NCBI RefSeq assembly: GCF_001423125.1
Contig: NZ_LMNW01000033.1
Location: 1-64,000 of the forward strand
DNA length: 64,000 bases
Direction of reading: 5' to 3'
From: Duganella sp. Leaf126
Lineage (GTDB): Bacteria; Pseudomonadota; Gammaproteobacteria; Burkholderiales; Burkholderiaceae_D
Below are positions 1-9,126 of this stretch, piece after piece (the stretch's first letter is position 1; every line of letters starts with the position of its first letter). The position numbers and the translations under genes are program-made. The notes beneath the pieces are model-generated. The model did not search any database. It was not told the DNA's origin and saw nothing but the letters and a program-made list of their open reading frames with translations.

Positions 1-221
1 CCAGCGGTTTCGTACTCAACGTGGGCGGTGTTGATGGTGATGCCGCGTGCTTTTTCTTCTGGTGCAGCGTCGATCTGGTCGTAGGCTTTCGCTTCGCCAC
101 CGAATTTCTTCGACAGAACGGTTGCGATTGCAGCGGTCAGGGTGGTCTTGCCGTGGTCAACGTGACCAATGGTGCCGACGTTGACGTGCGGCTTGGTCCG
201 CTCGAATTTCTCTTTTGCCAT
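1..221 (-). CDS. tuf: Elongation factor Tu, N-terminal part (cut by window edge)
   Basis: EF-Tu is the GTPase that delivers aminoacyl-tRNA to the ribosome. The reverse-strand translation starts MAKEKFERTKPHVNVGTIGH and continues through the P-loop GHVDHGKTT, which is diagnostic for EF-Tu. It then reads through the switch I region (EEKARGITINTAHVEYE). Only about 73 of roughly 396 residues lie in the window; the rest is beyond the left edge. A clear AGGAG lies a few bases before the ATG. Upstream come tRNA-Thr, tRNA-Gly and tRNA-Tyr on the same strand, the well-known tRNA-tuf arrangement of proteobacteria, so co-transcription with the tRNAs is likely. Confidence 0.98.
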   Translation of the reverse strand, partial: MAKEKFERTKPHVNVGTIGHVDHGKTTLTAAIATVLSKKFGGEAKAYDQIDAAPEEKARGITINTAHVEYETA

Positions 222-365
222 TTTAGACTCCTAACAATGTGGGGATGATTGCCCGGGCCTACGCCCGACTGCTGACTTAATACGATGCGTACTATGTGTT
301 TTTTGCTGACGGGGCCGAGCCGGAGGTACCACCAAAGCTCAGCCGATACTGCCTACTGCGAATTC

Positions 366-440
<75 letters not shown>

Positions 441-507
441 TGATTGGGTACTGCTTTATTGTGTACTACGGTGATGCCCGTCTTGCGCATCGGCATTGCA
501 ACAACAC

Positions 508-581
508 TGGAGCGGGTGAAGGGAATCGAACCCTCGTCGTAAGCTTGGAAGGCTTCTGCTCTACCATTGAGCTACACCCGC
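508..581 (-). tRNA. tRNA-Gly (anticodon TCC)
   Basis: A 74-nt cloverleaf on the reverse strand has acceptor arm GCGGGTG/CACCCGC, anticodon loop CTTCCAA (anticodon TCC, reads GGA), T-loop GGTTCGATTCC and an encoded CCA. It is the middle member of the Tyr-Gly-Thr-tuf transcription unit. Confidence 0.97.
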
Positions 582-626
582 GAGGTATCGTTCATTTCAC
601 TTACTAACAGTCTCACTGCAACAACT

Positions 627-711
627 TGGTGGAGGGGGCTGGATTCGAACCAGCGTACTCATAGAGAACGGATTTACAGTCCGTCGCCTTTAACCACTCG
701 GCCACCCCTCC
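627..711 (-). tRNA. tRNA-Tyr (anticodon GTA)
   Basis: An 85-nt class II tRNA on the reverse strand has a long variable arm, as expected for tRNA-Tyr. Acceptor stem GGAGGGG pairs with CCCCTCC, the anticodon is GTA in loop CTGTAAA, the T-arm has GGTTCGAATCC, and CCA is encoded. It is the first gene of the tRNA-tuf unit; the promoter should lie between 712 and about 800, where I saw no convincing pair of hexamers. Confidence 0.97.
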
Positions 712-847
712 GCGAGGAACCGCAGAGTATGAAGCAACTTCTTCGACCTGTCAACCGCATCTGACATTATTTCGTGTCGTCGCAATTAACTGTCTGCTTC
801 GGGGCGAGATTGTAACTGCCCGAACTGCAAAAGTGCAAGTGTTGTTT

Positions 848-2467
848 TCAGGTTTTATTTTCTGCCGATATCGTGCCCCGCCCGGCCGCTGCCGACGGCT
901 GCCCGATGGCCGGATCGCGCTCGACCAGATCGAACAGCGCCGCCACCACTTCGGGATCGAACTGGGCGCCGGAACGCTCGCCGATGTAGGCCATCACCGC
1001 GCTGTGCGGCCAGGGTTCCTTGTAGGGCCGCCGGTGCAGCAGCGCGTCGAACACGTCCACCACCGCCACCACGCGCGCCGCGAACGGAATCGCGCGGCCC
1101 TTCAGACCGAGCGGGTAACCGCTGCCGTCGAAGTGTTCATGGTGGCTGCCGGCGATCTGGGCGCCGTAGGTCAGGTAGCTCACGCCATCGACCATATTGG
1201 CCGCGCGTTCGAGGATGGCCTGCCCCACCCCGGCATGCTCGCGCATGCGCGCACTTTCTTCGGGCGTGTGCGGACCGGGCTTGAGCAGGATGGCGTCCGG
1301 CGTGGCCACCTTGCCGACGTCGTGCAGGATGCTGGCCATGCCGATCATTTCCAGCAGCTCCGGCGTGATCTCGTCGGCATACGCGCCGCGCTCGGCCACG
1401 CGGGCGGCCAGCGCCGTGGACAGCTGCTGGACCCGGTGCACATGGCCGCCCGTGGTGTCGTCGCGGAACTCGGCCAGGTCGGCCAGCGCCACCACGGTGG
1501 CTTCCTGCGCCTTGCGCAGCTGGCCGAACATGTACAGGTTGTCGAAGGCGGCCGCGATGCGCTGGCAGAACAGCTCCAGCAGGTCGCGCTGGATCTGCGC
1601 CAGCGGCCACGGCGGCGTGACGGAGATGGCCACCTCGCGGTTTTCCAGCGTGTGGATGAACAGTACATTGGCCGGGTGGTCGAACTGGCTTTTCTTTTCA
1701 GCAAAAGCCTTGGCGATGGTCGGCCACAGGGGGTGATCGGACGGCATGGCCTCGTTGCCGGCCAGCGCTGCATAGCTGCCGGTGGCAGCCACCACGCTGG
1801 TGGCGCCGGTGCCGCCCTGCATCAGGCACAGCACGCCATCGGCGCCGACGTCGAGGATGGCGCTGACCTGGTTCAGCACGCCGGAGGCGAATTCGCGCAG
1901 CGAATGGATCTGGTACAGATTGGTGGCCCCCGACAGGATCTTGCCCAGCCCGGCGCGGCTGCGCTCGAGCATGGTCAGGCTCTCGTAGGCGCGCAGCGAC
2001 GAGATCACCGTGGTGAACAGCTTCTGCGTGGTCAGCTCGGTCTTGGCCTTGTAGTCGTTGATGTCGTATTCGATGATCACGCGCTGCTCGGGCGCCTGGC
2101 CCGGCTGGCCAGTGCGCAGCACCACGCGCACGCTCTGGTTGTCGAGTTCCTCGCGGATGCGGCGCGCCAGGATCAGCCCGGCGTCATCGGTTTCCATCAC
2201 CACGTCGAGCAGCACCAGCGCGATGTCGGGCGTGTCGCGCAGGACCTCGTAGCCTTCGCGCCCGCTGTAGGCCGAGAACAGTTCGAGCTCGCGCCCCTTG
2301 AAGCTGACGTTGCGCAGCGCCAGCCGCGTTACCGCGTGCACATCGACATCGTCATCGACGATCAGCACCCGCCAGCGGCGCTGGTCCGGCGCGCCGCCCG
2401 CCGACGCAGGAAGCTCCTCGTCTTCCTCGATCAGCCAGTCTTCCTCGGTGGCGTGGGAATCGGTCAT
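848..2467 (-). CDS. Response regulator with REC, DUF3369-type and HD-GYP domains
   Basis: This 539-residue cytoplasmic signalling protein has a receiver domain (about residues 32-160) with acidic pocket VDDD (38-40) and phospho-acceptor Asp88 in LLDVV. A middle region (about 165-315) resembles the DUF3369/GAF-like linker of this family. The HD-GYP domain (about 325-520) has HD at 382-383 (LHDVGK) and an HHE...DGSGYP segment with GYP at 450-452. HD-GYP domains of this type hydrolyse cyclic di-GMP, so phosphorylation of Asp88 probably controls c-di-GMP breakdown. The reading frame stays open upstream into the next gene, but MTDSHATEED at 2467 is the sensible start because the receiver domain begins about 30 residues later. 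No kinase gene is adjacent, so it is an orphan regulator here. Confidence 0.9.
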   Translation of the reverse strand: MTDSHATEEDWLIEEDEELPASAGGAPDQRRWRVLIVDDDVDVHAVTRLALRNVSFKGRELELFSAYSGREGYEVLRDTPDIALVLLDVVMETDDAGLILARRIREELDNQSVRVVLRTGQPGQAPEQRVIIEYDINDYKAKTELTTQKLFTTVISSLRAYESLTMLERSRAGLGKILSGATNLYQIHSLREFASGVLNQVSAILDVGADGVLCLMQGGTGATSVVAATGSYAALAGNEAMPSDHPLWPTIAKAFAEKKSQFDHPANVLFIHTLENREVAISVTPPWPLAQIQRDLLELFCQRIAAAFDNLYMFGQLRKAQEATVVALADLAEFRDDTTGGHVHRVQQLSTALAARVAERGAYADEITPELLEMIGMASILHDVGKVATPDAILLKPGPHTPEESARMREHAGVGQAILERAANMVDGVSYLTYGAQIAGSHHEHFDGSGYPLGLKGRAIPFAARVVAVVDVFDALLHRRPYKEPWPHSAVMAYIGERSGAQFDPEVVAALFDLVERDPAIGQPSAAAGRGTISAENKT

Positions 2468-2631
2468 GCGGCCTGTCTCCTGGTGAGTCACACTACGCTG
2501 TCCCCCGGCCGCACTGCGGCTGGTGTTGCCTAGCATAATCAGAATCCCTGATGGTAGCAAGCGCAACAGGGCCAGCCGCAGCGGCATGCAACAGCTGCGC
2601 TGCCGGGCCGGACAGTAGCGGGATCGGGGTG

Positions 2632-3627
2632 CTACAGCAGCGAGGAGGAACGCGGATGGGCGTCGGCCGCACGGCTCGGTGCGGCCGCGCAGGAGGCACT
2701 GCTGTCGAGGTTCTGGTAGCGGATTTCGTAGCGGCCATTGGCCAGCTGATCGACCATGTAACGGTCGTGCGCCTGCACATAGGCGTAACGCACGTTGGCG
2801 CGGCGGTCGACGTCGTACACCTTGATGAACACGGGCGAGGCATTGTTGGCGTTGTCGAGCATCAGCTGCATGTCGTCGCCCCGGTTGCCGACCGAAAAAC
2901 CTTCGAGATAGCCGGACTGGCGCGGCCACGGTTCGCCATTGGGCGCCAGCAGCGTGGCCGCGCGCACGCCGGTGTCGTTGTTATCGCAGTCGCCGCTGGG
3001 CAGCACCACCTGCGACATGGCCACCACCTTGATCCCGGCCGGCCGCTCCGCCGCGCCGCTGCGGTCGCCGGCGACCAGGCTGCCGCGCAACGCGCGCAGT
3101 TCGCGCTGTTCGCTGTCCTGGTGCGCCGCCTCGGACGCGGCAGCGCGCGCCTGCGAGATGCCCGGCGGCGCGTGACCGCCCCAGGCCTTGTCGAGCCAGT
3201 TCGGCTCGGCCGTGATGGCGCCGCCTATCCAGCCCACCGCCAGCGATCCGAACAGCGACACGCCCCACTTCCAGCGCGCCGCCAGCTTGCGCTTGCGCGG
3301 CGCCCGCTCGACCGTTTCCGGCGCCCAGCGTTCGCTGTCCGGGCGGCCCTTGTCGGCGCGATGATCTTCGTGGCGGGTACTTTCGACCCAGTCCACTTCC
3401 CATTCCTCGGCCGCGATCCACTCGTCGTGCTCCTTGCGGCGCTGCGGGTCGGACAGGGTGGTGTAGGCGCCATTGACGATGGCCATGATGCGGGCGGCTT
3501 TTTCGTCGCCCGGGTTCTTGTCCGGATGGTATTTCTGGCTGAGCGCCTTGTACGCCGCACGGATGACTTCCTGCGGCGCCATCCGCGACACTTTCAGATT
3601 GTCATAGTGAGTATGTACTTTGCCCAT
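2632..3627 (-). CDS. Membrane-anchored J-domain (DnaJ-like) protein
   Basis: Residues 5-70 form a J domain with HPD at 34-36 (KYHPDKNPGDEKAA), the motif that stimulates Hsp70/DnaK ATPase. One hydrophobic segment (about 120-140, WGVSLFGSLAVGWIGG) follows a basic stretch (RKRKLAARWKW), suggesting a single membrane anchor. The C-terminal 190 residues are not a known DnaJ substrate domain: there are no zinc-finger CxxCxGxG repeats. A late segment (NYEIRYQNL-like, with the preceding Val/Asp-rich part) could be a small periplasmic beta domain. It is a specialised co-chaperone rather than DnaJ itself. It is followed by the HD-GYP regulator after 164 bp, with no sign of tight coupling. Confidence 0.85.
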   Translation of the reverse strand: MGKVHTHYDNLKVSRMAPQEVIRAAYKALSQKYHPDKNPGDEKAARIMAIVNGAYTTLSDPQRRKEHDEWIAAEEWEVDWVESTRHEDHRADKGRPDSERWAPETVERAPRKRKLAARWKWGVSLFGSLAVGWIGGAITAEPNWLDKAWGGHAPPGISQARAAASEAAHQDSEQRELRALRGSLVAGDRSGAAERPAGIKVVAMSQVVLPSGDCDNNDTGVRAATLLAPNGEPWPRQSGYLEGFSVGNRGDDMQLMLDNANNASPVFIKVYDVDRRANVRYAYVQAHDRYMVDQLANGRYEIRYQNLDSSASCAAAPSRAADAHPRSSSLL

Positions 3628-3802
3628 CTGTGCAATTGCTGGCCGAAACGGCGCAAGGAAGTTGACGTCGACGATGATCGCGCATCGACGCTGAATCGTT
3701 CATGATAGCCGATCTTGCGCCGCGCACCCCGCCCAACGGGGACAGAGAACAAAAGTACAAGCTTGCCTGATCGATCATCGTGTATTTTTAGCCACACCGC
3801 CA

Positions 3803-4954
3803 TCATAGCCGATGGCTGCGGTCCTGCGCGGTGATGGCGGCCGGCAGCGTCACGTTCCTGCCGATCGCCAGTACCTTGAACAGTTCGCCCATCTCGGCCG
3901 GCGACACCAGCTTGTGCACCGCCTTCGATTGCGGGATGTAGGCCGCTGCCTGGTCCGGGTCGGTGCGCAGCAGCAGTTCGCCGATGCCGGCGCCGAGCAG
4001 GAAACCGGCCTGGTTGAAGTAGCCGAGGATGTCGATGCCGGCATCCTGCGCCGCCAGTGCCATCGCCGTGAAATCGACGTGAGCCGTGATGTCCTGCAGG
4101 CCCGGGTGGAAGAACGGCTCGGCGTGGGCGTGGTGGCGGTAGTGGCACATCAGGGTGCCGCTGGCGCGCAGGTCCAGGTAAAACTCGTGCGCCGGGAAAC
4201 CGTAGTCGAACAGGAAGGCGGCATTGGCGCCCCCGGCCAGCAGCATGCGGCTCAGGCTGGCCATGAAGGCGCAGGCCACGCCGTGCACCTCGGTCACGTA
4301 ACCGACCGGCAGCTCGTCGTGGTGGGCGATCTGGCGCTGCACCTGGGCCAGCAGGTCGGCGCCGAGCGGCGCTTCCAGGTAGGCCAGGCGTCCGCCATCG
4401 ACCGTCACCTGCAGTTCGCGCCAGCCGTCCGGATGCTTGGTCACCAGGTGCACCGGCATCGCATCGAGCACCTCGTTGCCGAACACCACGCCGTCGAATG
4501 CCGGCGGCATGGCGTCGAGCCACTCCACCTGCGCAAAGTCGCGCAGCGTGTGCTGCTGGCGCGCGCGCAGTTCGCCCGACAGTTCGACGATCTGGTAGCG
4601 CGCGACATGGACGCCGGCGGCCGCCAGTTCGGTCAGGATGTCGAATGCCAGCTTGCCGGTGCCGGCGCCGAATTCGAGGATGTACGGCGCGCTTTGGGCG
4701 ATAATAGCGGCTGCCACCTGGGCCAGGGTCGCGCCGAACAGCGGTGTGAGCTCGGGCGCGGTGGTGAAATCGCCATCTTTTCCCAGCTTGGCGGAGCCGC
4801 CGCTGTAGTAGCCCAGGCCGGGCGCATACAGGGCCAGCTCCATGTAGCGGGCAAAGGAAATGGCGCCTGCGCTGCGTTCGATGTCGGCGGCGATCAGGTG
4901 CTGCAGGGCGTGGGACGCGGCCAGCGCGTCGCGAGAAGGTTCGGGTAGGGACAT
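3803..4954 (-). CDS. MidA/NDUFAF7-family SAM-dependent methyltransferase
   Basis: The 383-residue product matches the DUF185/MidA family. It shows the N-terminal segment ISFARYMELALYAPGLGYYS, the GDFTTAPELTPLFG motif and a SAM-binding glycine motif ILEFGAGTGKLA (about residues 95-105). The mitochondrial member NDUFAF7 methylates an arginine of complex I; the role of bacterial members is not settled. The longer same-frame extension toward 5147 overlaps the divergent SDR gene and is unlikely. The start at 4954 leaves 45 bp to the SDR start at 5000, so the two genes share one short divergent promoter region. Confidence 0.88.
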   Translation of the reverse strand: MSLPEPSRDALAASHALQHLIAADIERSAGAISFARYMELALYAPGLGYYSGGSAKLGKDGDFTTAPELTPLFGATLAQVAAAIIAQSAPYILEFGAGTGKLAFDILTELAAAGVHVARYQIVELSGELRARQQHTLRDFAQVEWLDAMPPAFDGVVFGNEVLDAMPVHLVTKHPDGWRELQVTVDGGRLAYLEAPLGADLLAQVQRQIAHHDELPVGYVTEVHGVACAFMASLSRMLLAGGANAAFLFDYGFPAHEFYLDLRASGTLMCHYRHHAHAEPFFHPGLQDITAHVDFTAMALAAQDAGIDILGYFNQAGFLLGAGIGELLLRTDPDQAAAYIPQSKAVHKLVSPAEMGELFKVLAIGRNVTLPAAITAQDRSHRL

Positions 4955-4999
4955 CCCGGCATTGTAACGTGTAGCGAATCATCAAACGATCAGACCAGC

Positions 5000-5785
5000 A
5001 TGACAACCATGGCATCCTCCCCCGCTCCCATCGCTCTCGTGACCGGCGCCGCGCGCCGCCTGGGCCGCGCCATCGCCCTCGGGCTGGCGCGCGCCGGCTG
5101 GGACGTGGCCGTCCACTACCGCGGCTCGCAAGCGGAAGCGCTGGCAACGGCCGCCGACATCACCGCGCTGGGCCGGCGCGCCGTCACGCTGCGCTGCGAC
5201 CTGGCCGACGAAGCTGCCGTGCGCGCGCTGCTGCCGCAGGCCGTGGCCGCCCTGGGTCCGGTGCGCTGCGTGGTCAACAACGCTTCGCTGTTCGACTACG
5301 ACAGCGCCGAAGATTTTACGGTGGCCCGGCTCGACGCCCACATGCACGCCAACGTCGCCGCGCCGGTGCTGCTGGCGCAGGCGCTGCATGCGCACACGCC
5401 GGACAGCGCGCCGGCCGGCCAGGCCGTGGTGATCAACCTGCTGGACCAGAAACTGTACAATCTCAACCCCGACTTTTTGTCGTACACGCTGTCCAAGGCG
5501 GCGCTGCACACGGCCACCACCATGCTGGCGCAGCAGCTGGCGCCCAGGCTGCGGGTGGTGGGCGTAGCGCCCGGCATCACCATGGTGTCCGGCGACCAGA
5601 CCGAGGACGGTTTCAAGACCGCCCACCAGCAAACGCCGCTGGGCCGTTCGAGCACACCCGAGGACATCGCCGACAGCGTGGTCTATGCAGCGTCGGCGCG
5701 CGCCCTGACCGGCACCACGCTGGTCGTCGATGGCGGCCAGCACCTGGTGCCGCTGCCGCGCGACGTGATGTTCGTGGCCAAATAA
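5000..5785 (+). CDS. SDR oxidoreductase, probable pteridine/dihydromonapterin reductase
   Basis: The 261-residue classical short-chain dehydrogenase has a Rossmann motif TGAARRLGRA (15-24), NNAS (93-96) and an active-site Y162-x3-K166 (SYTLSKAAL). The usual catalytic Ser is replaced by Asp in the segment INLLDQKLYNLNP. This replacement is typical of PTR1/FolM-type pteridine reductases. A second hint is the neighbour folB (dihydroneopterin aldolase) 43 bp downstream. I infer an NADPH-dependent reductase in dihydropterin metabolism. The ATG at 5009 is an alternative start. The gene probably forms an operon with folB and ttcA. Confidence 0.88.
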   Translation: MTTMASSPAPIALVTGAARRLGRAIALGLARAGWDVAVHYRGSQAEALATAADITALGRRAVTLRCDLADEAAVRALLPQAVAALGPVRCVVNNASLFDYDSAEDFTVARLDAHMHANVAAPVLLAQALHAHTPDSAPAGQAVVINLLDQKLYNLNPDFLSYTLSKAALHTATTMLAQQLAPRLRVVGVAPGITMVSGDQTEDGFKTAHQQTPLGRSSTPEDIADSVVYAASARALTGTTLVVDGGQHLVPLPRDVMFVAK

Positions 5786-5828
5786 TTTAGAACGTAGATA
5801 CACCCTCAATCGAAAAAAGGTAACGCCC

Positions 5829-6227
5829 ATGTTGTCCTCCCTGATGCACCCCAGTCTGACCGACTGCCGCCGCCTGTTCCTGCGCAATTACGAAGTGATG
5901 ATCAACATCGGCGTGTACGAGTTCGAGAAAAAGGGCGAGCAGCGCCTGCTGATCAATGTCGCCCTGTACATCCCGCTGGCGGAATCGACGCCGTCGCACG
6001 ACCAGCTCGAGGAAGTGGTCGATTACGATTTCATCCGCGACACCATCGCCGCCCTGATGGCGCGCGGTCACGTGCAGCTGCAGGAAACCCTGTGCGACGA
6101 CATCGTGCGCGCCATGCTGGCCCACCCGCGCGTGCGCGCAGCCAACGTGTCCACCATGAAGCCGGACGTGTACCCGGACTGCGAAGGCGTGGGCGTGGAA
6201 GTGTTCAAGATCAAGGAGGCAGCATGA
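5829..6227 (+). CDS. folB: Dihydroneopterin aldolase
   Basis: FolB converts 7,8-dihydroneopterin to 6-hydroxymethyl-7,8-dihydropterin and glycolaldehyde in folate synthesis. The 132-residue length is usual for the family. Recognisable elements are RNYEVMINIGVYEFEKKGEQ near the N-terminus, VDYDFI, the LQETLCDDIVRAML helix carrying the substrate-binding Glu, and the C-terminal GVGVEVFK strand. An AAGG ribosome-binding site precedes the ATG. The stop overlaps the start of ttcA (ATGA), which indicates translational coupling. Confidence 0.95.
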   Translation: MLSSLMHPSLTDCRRLFLRNYEVMINIGVYEFEKKGEQRLLINVALYIPLAESTPSHDQLEEVVDYDFIRDTIAALMARGHVQLQETLCDDIVRAMLAHPRVRAANVSTMKPDVYPDCEGVGVEVFKIKEAA

Positions 6228-7150
6228 ACGCGGTCATCGATTCCGTCGACCAGGCGGCCGGCAAGGCGGCTGACAAGGTCGCCTACGAGAACAACAAGCT
6301 GCACAAGCGCCTGTGCCGGCTGGTGGGCCAGGCCATCGGCGACTTCAACATGATCGAAGAAGGCGACAAGGTGATGGTGTGCCTGTCCGGCGGCAAGGAC
6401 AGCTACGCCCTGCTCGACATCCTGATGACGCTGCGCGAACGGGCGCCGATCCACTTCGAGATCGTCGCCGTCAACCTGGACCAGAAGCAGCCCAACTTCC
6501 CCGACCACATCCTGCCGGCCTACCTGGAACAGCTGGGCGTTGCGTACCACATCGAAAACCAGGACACCTACAGCATCGTCAAGCGCCTGATCCCCGAGGG
6601 TAAAACCACGTGTTCGCTGTGCTCGCGCCTGCGCCGCGGCATCCTGTACCGCGTGGCCGACGAACTGGGCGCCACCAAGATCGCGCTCGGCCACCACCGC
6701 GACGACATCCTCGAAACCTTTTTCCTCAATATGTTCTTCGGCGGGAAGCTCAAGGGCATGCCGGCCAAGCTGATGTCCGACGACGGCAAGCACATGGTGA
6801 TCCGCCCGCTGGCCTATGTGAAGGAAGAAGACACCGAGCGCTATGCTGCAGTGAAGGGTTTCCCCATCATTCCGTGCGACCTGTGCGGCTCGCAGGAAAA
6901 CCTGCAGCGCAAGCAGATCAAGGCCATGATGCGCGACTGGGAAAAGAAATTCCCGGGCCGCGTGGAGAGCATCTTCTCGTCGCTGTCCACGGTGGTACCG
7001 TCGCACCTGATGGACCGCGACCTGTTCGGCTTCACCGACCTGCAGGCCGACGGGCAAGCCAATCCGCTCGGCGACATCGCCTTCGACGAGGAACCGTGTG
7101 CGACGCCGACCACGGGCGCGGGCGTCATCTCGCTGCAGCGCGGCGACTGA
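6224..7150 (+). CDS. ttcA: tRNA 2-thiocytidine(32) synthetase
   Basis: The 308-residue ATP-dependent tRNA thiolase places sulfur on C32 of tRNA. The PP-loop is MVCLSGGKDSYALLDIL (about residues 47-63). A CxxC motif occurs in KTTCSLCSRLRRG, and a second cysteine pair (PCDLCGSQE) lies downstream; TtcA binds an iron-sulfur cluster through such cysteines. The ATG at 6224 overlaps the folB stop and has GGAGG just upstream, which decides this start over the longer open frame. The gene ends before a strong hairpin that separates it from the convergent carboxypeptidase. Confidence 0.97.
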   Translation: MNAVIDSVDQAAGKAADKVAYENNKLHKRLCRLVGQAIGDFNMIEEGDKVMVCLSGGKDSYALLDILMTLRERAPIHFEIVAVNLDQKQPNFPDHILPAYLEQLGVAYHIENQDTYSIVKRLIPEGKTTCSLCSRLRRGILYRVADELGATKIALGHHRDDILETFFLNMFFGGKLKGMPAKLMSDDGKHMVIRPLAYVKEEDTERYAAVKGFPIIPCDLCGSQENLQRKQIKAMMRDWEKKFPGRVESIFSSLSTVVPSHLMDRDLFGFTDLQADGQANPLGDIAFDEEPCATPTTGAGVISLQRGD

Positions 7151-7159
7151 CGTACGTAA

Positions 7160-7199
7160 CTGCGCCGTCATTGCCGCCTGTGCGGCGATAACGGCGCAG
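7160..7199. terminator. Bidirectional hairpin between convergent genes
   Basis: An 18-bp near-perfect stem (CTGCGCCGT...ACGGCGCAG arms, loop CTGT, one mismatch and one wobble) fills the 53 bp between ttcA and the convergent carboxypeptidase gene. There is no strong T-run, so its efficiency as an intrinsic terminator is uncertain. Confidence 0.6.
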
Positions 7200-7203
7200 G
7201 CGT

Positions 7204-9051
7204 TCAATAGGTGAGCGCCGTACGCATGACCGGATACAGGTTGTAGCGCTCATCCCACGATGCGTGGCGGCGCGCGAAGAATTCCAGGCGCGCCTGCGGG
7301 CTCTTGTTGAAATCGGCGTCGGTGTCGAGCTGCTTGCGGAACGCTGCGCGCAGCGCCGGGTCGGCTGCGAGCTGTGCGCGCGCTACGTCCTCGGCGACGT
7401 AATCCTCCATGTATTCCTTGCGCTCGAACCAGTTGTTGAATTCGCCCCAGGCCAGCAGCGAATCGGGGCCGCGCGGCTCGAGCAACGTCATCACCAGCTG
7501 CGCCTTCGGCTGCGCGATCGGCACGAACAGCGCGCCCTTGCTCACGCTGCGCCGCTCGCGCGCCCACTGCCCGTCCACCGCCAGCGTCTGGTGGCCTTCG
7601 AACGATTTGGCGCCGAACGTGGTTTTGGTAGCGCGGAAGGTTTCCACGTCGGCCGCCATGGCGTCGGCGTCCAGCACCTTGTACGTGATGCCATGCTGTT
7701 TCAGCTTGGCCGCCACGCGCGCCGCTTCGGCCAGCGGCACCAGGTAGCCGCCCTGCGGCGCAGCCACCGTCAGTTCCGGCACGATCTCGTCGCGCAGCGG
7801 CACGGTCCAGGTTTGCGGCCGGGTCTCATCGTACTGCGTCATCAGGGCGCCCGAGATGTCCGAATGGCCGCGCGTGTAGGCATAGCCGGGGAAATCGATG
7901 GTCTTGGCGTTGAAGGTGGTGCGGTAAGTGAGCGTGAAGTCAGCGCCGCCCATGGCGCTGGCGCGGGCATCGGCTTCCTGCGCGATCCTGCTCCAGTCCT
8001 TGCCATGCTGGGCCACCTGCGACAGCAGCGAGACGATGGTGTTGCGCGTGATGCGCACGCGGGTCGGGTAGTCCTTCCACGAATGGGTTTCCACCAGCAC
8101 GCCGAAGCGGTTGCGCATGACGAAGTAGCCGTGCGAGAAGCGCGGCGTGGGCATGCTGTCGACGAAGCCCGACATCGGATCGTCTTCCTTGGCGAACGAG
8201 ATGTAATACGGCTTGGGATCGGAACCCTGGGCCTTCAGATCGGCCAGTATTCCTTGTTGCAGGGCGCTGCCGGCCGCGCGCAGCGGCACGTCGCCGCCAT
8301 GCACGGGTTCGACCTGGATCGAGATATCGGGCTGGAACTTGGCGCCGTCGGTCACGTGCAGGTCCACGTAGGCCAGTGGGTCCCAGGCGTTCACCAGCGC
8401 CAGCATGGCCTGCATCTCGGTGGTGTCCGCCTTCACGTAATCGCGGTTGAGATTGTAGTTCTGGGCCGTGGTGCGCCAGCCCATTTCCACCGGACCGCGC
8501 TGGTTCGGTCGGTTGTAGCGGCCGAAGCGCTCGTGGCCATCGACGTTGAACACGGGGACGAACAGCAGCACCTGGCGCTCGAGCGCACCGGGCGCAGCGC
8601 GGTTTTCCAGCGCCTCGCGCAGGGCCAGGAAGCCGGCATCCTTGCCGTCGATCTCGCCGGCGTGGATGCCGCCCTGGATCAACAGCACCGGCACGCCCTT
8701 CTTCTTCGCCTGTTCCGCCGTCAGGGCGCCGGTGCGGGTGACAGCCAGCGCCAGCATCGGCCGGTTTTCCGGCGTGCGGCCGAATTCGAAGCAGCGCACC
8801 TGTTTCGGATACGCTTTCTGGAAGCGCGCGCAAAGGTCCACCACCTCGGCATAGCGGCCGGTGCTCTGGAAGCCCGAGCGTTCGGCAACGGTGGTCAGCG
8901 CCGGCGACGCGGCGGCAGGTACTGCCGGCGCTGCACCGGCCGAGCTGGCGGCCAGCGCGGCAAGCAGCGCAGACGTGGTGAGAGTGGTGGCGAGGGTGGT
9001 AGGGAGGGTGGTGGCAGCTGAGGCGGAAAACGCGGCGGCGAAGCGGATCAT
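7204..9051 (-). CDS. Secreted M14-family zinc carboxypeptidase
   Basis: The 615-residue protein has a long Ala/Thr-rich signal region (about 1-45). The M14 peptidase domain follows (about 60-330). Zinc ligands are seen in GGIHAGEIDGKDAG (HxxE) and in YVDLHVTDGA (His). Other family features are FNVDGHERFGRYNRPNQRG, QNYNLNRDYVK and a Glu-containing segment LVETHSWKD that fits the catalytic Glu position. The C-terminal 270 residues form an extra domain whose function I cannot name. The signal peptide suggests peptide degradation in the periplasm or outside the cell. The N-terminal segment contains a Thr/Ala low-complexity run (DNA about 8960-9030) that looks slippage-derived. Confidence 0.87.
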   Translation of the reverse strand: MIRFAAAFSASAATTLPTTLATTLTTSALLAALAASSAGAAPAVPAAASPALTTVAERSGFQSTGRYAEVVDLCARFQKAYPKQVRCFEFGRTPENRPMLALAVTRTGALTAEQAKKKGVPVLLIQGGIHAGEIDGKDAGFLALREALENRAAPGALERQVLLFVPVFNVDGHERFGRYNRPNQRGPVEMGWRTTAQNYNLNRDYVKADTTEMQAMLALVNAWDPLAYVDLHVTDGAKFQPDISIQVEPVHGGDVPLRAAGSALQQGILADLKAQGSDPKPYYISFAKEDDPMSGFVDSMPTPRFSHGYFVMRNRFGVLVETHSWKDYPTRVRITRNTIVSLLSQVAQHGKDWSRIAQEADARASAMGGADFTLTYRTTFNAKTIDFPGYAYTRGHSDISGALMTQYDETRPQTWTVPLRDEIVPELTVAAPQGGYLVPLAEAARVAAKLKQHGITYKVLDADAMAADVETFRATKTTFGAKSFEGHQTLAVDGQWARERRSVSKGALFVPIAQPKAQLVMTLLEPRGPDSLLAWGEFNNWFERKEYMEDYVAEDVARAQLAADPALRAAFRKQLDTDADFNKSPQARLEFFARRHASWDERYNLYPVMRTALTY

Positions 9052-9126
9052 GAAGGGCTTCCAGGTGGGCCGACGCCGGGGCGGCGTCGCAACCTGAAAA
9101 TTATAATCCGCTTCGGTGCCGGCAAG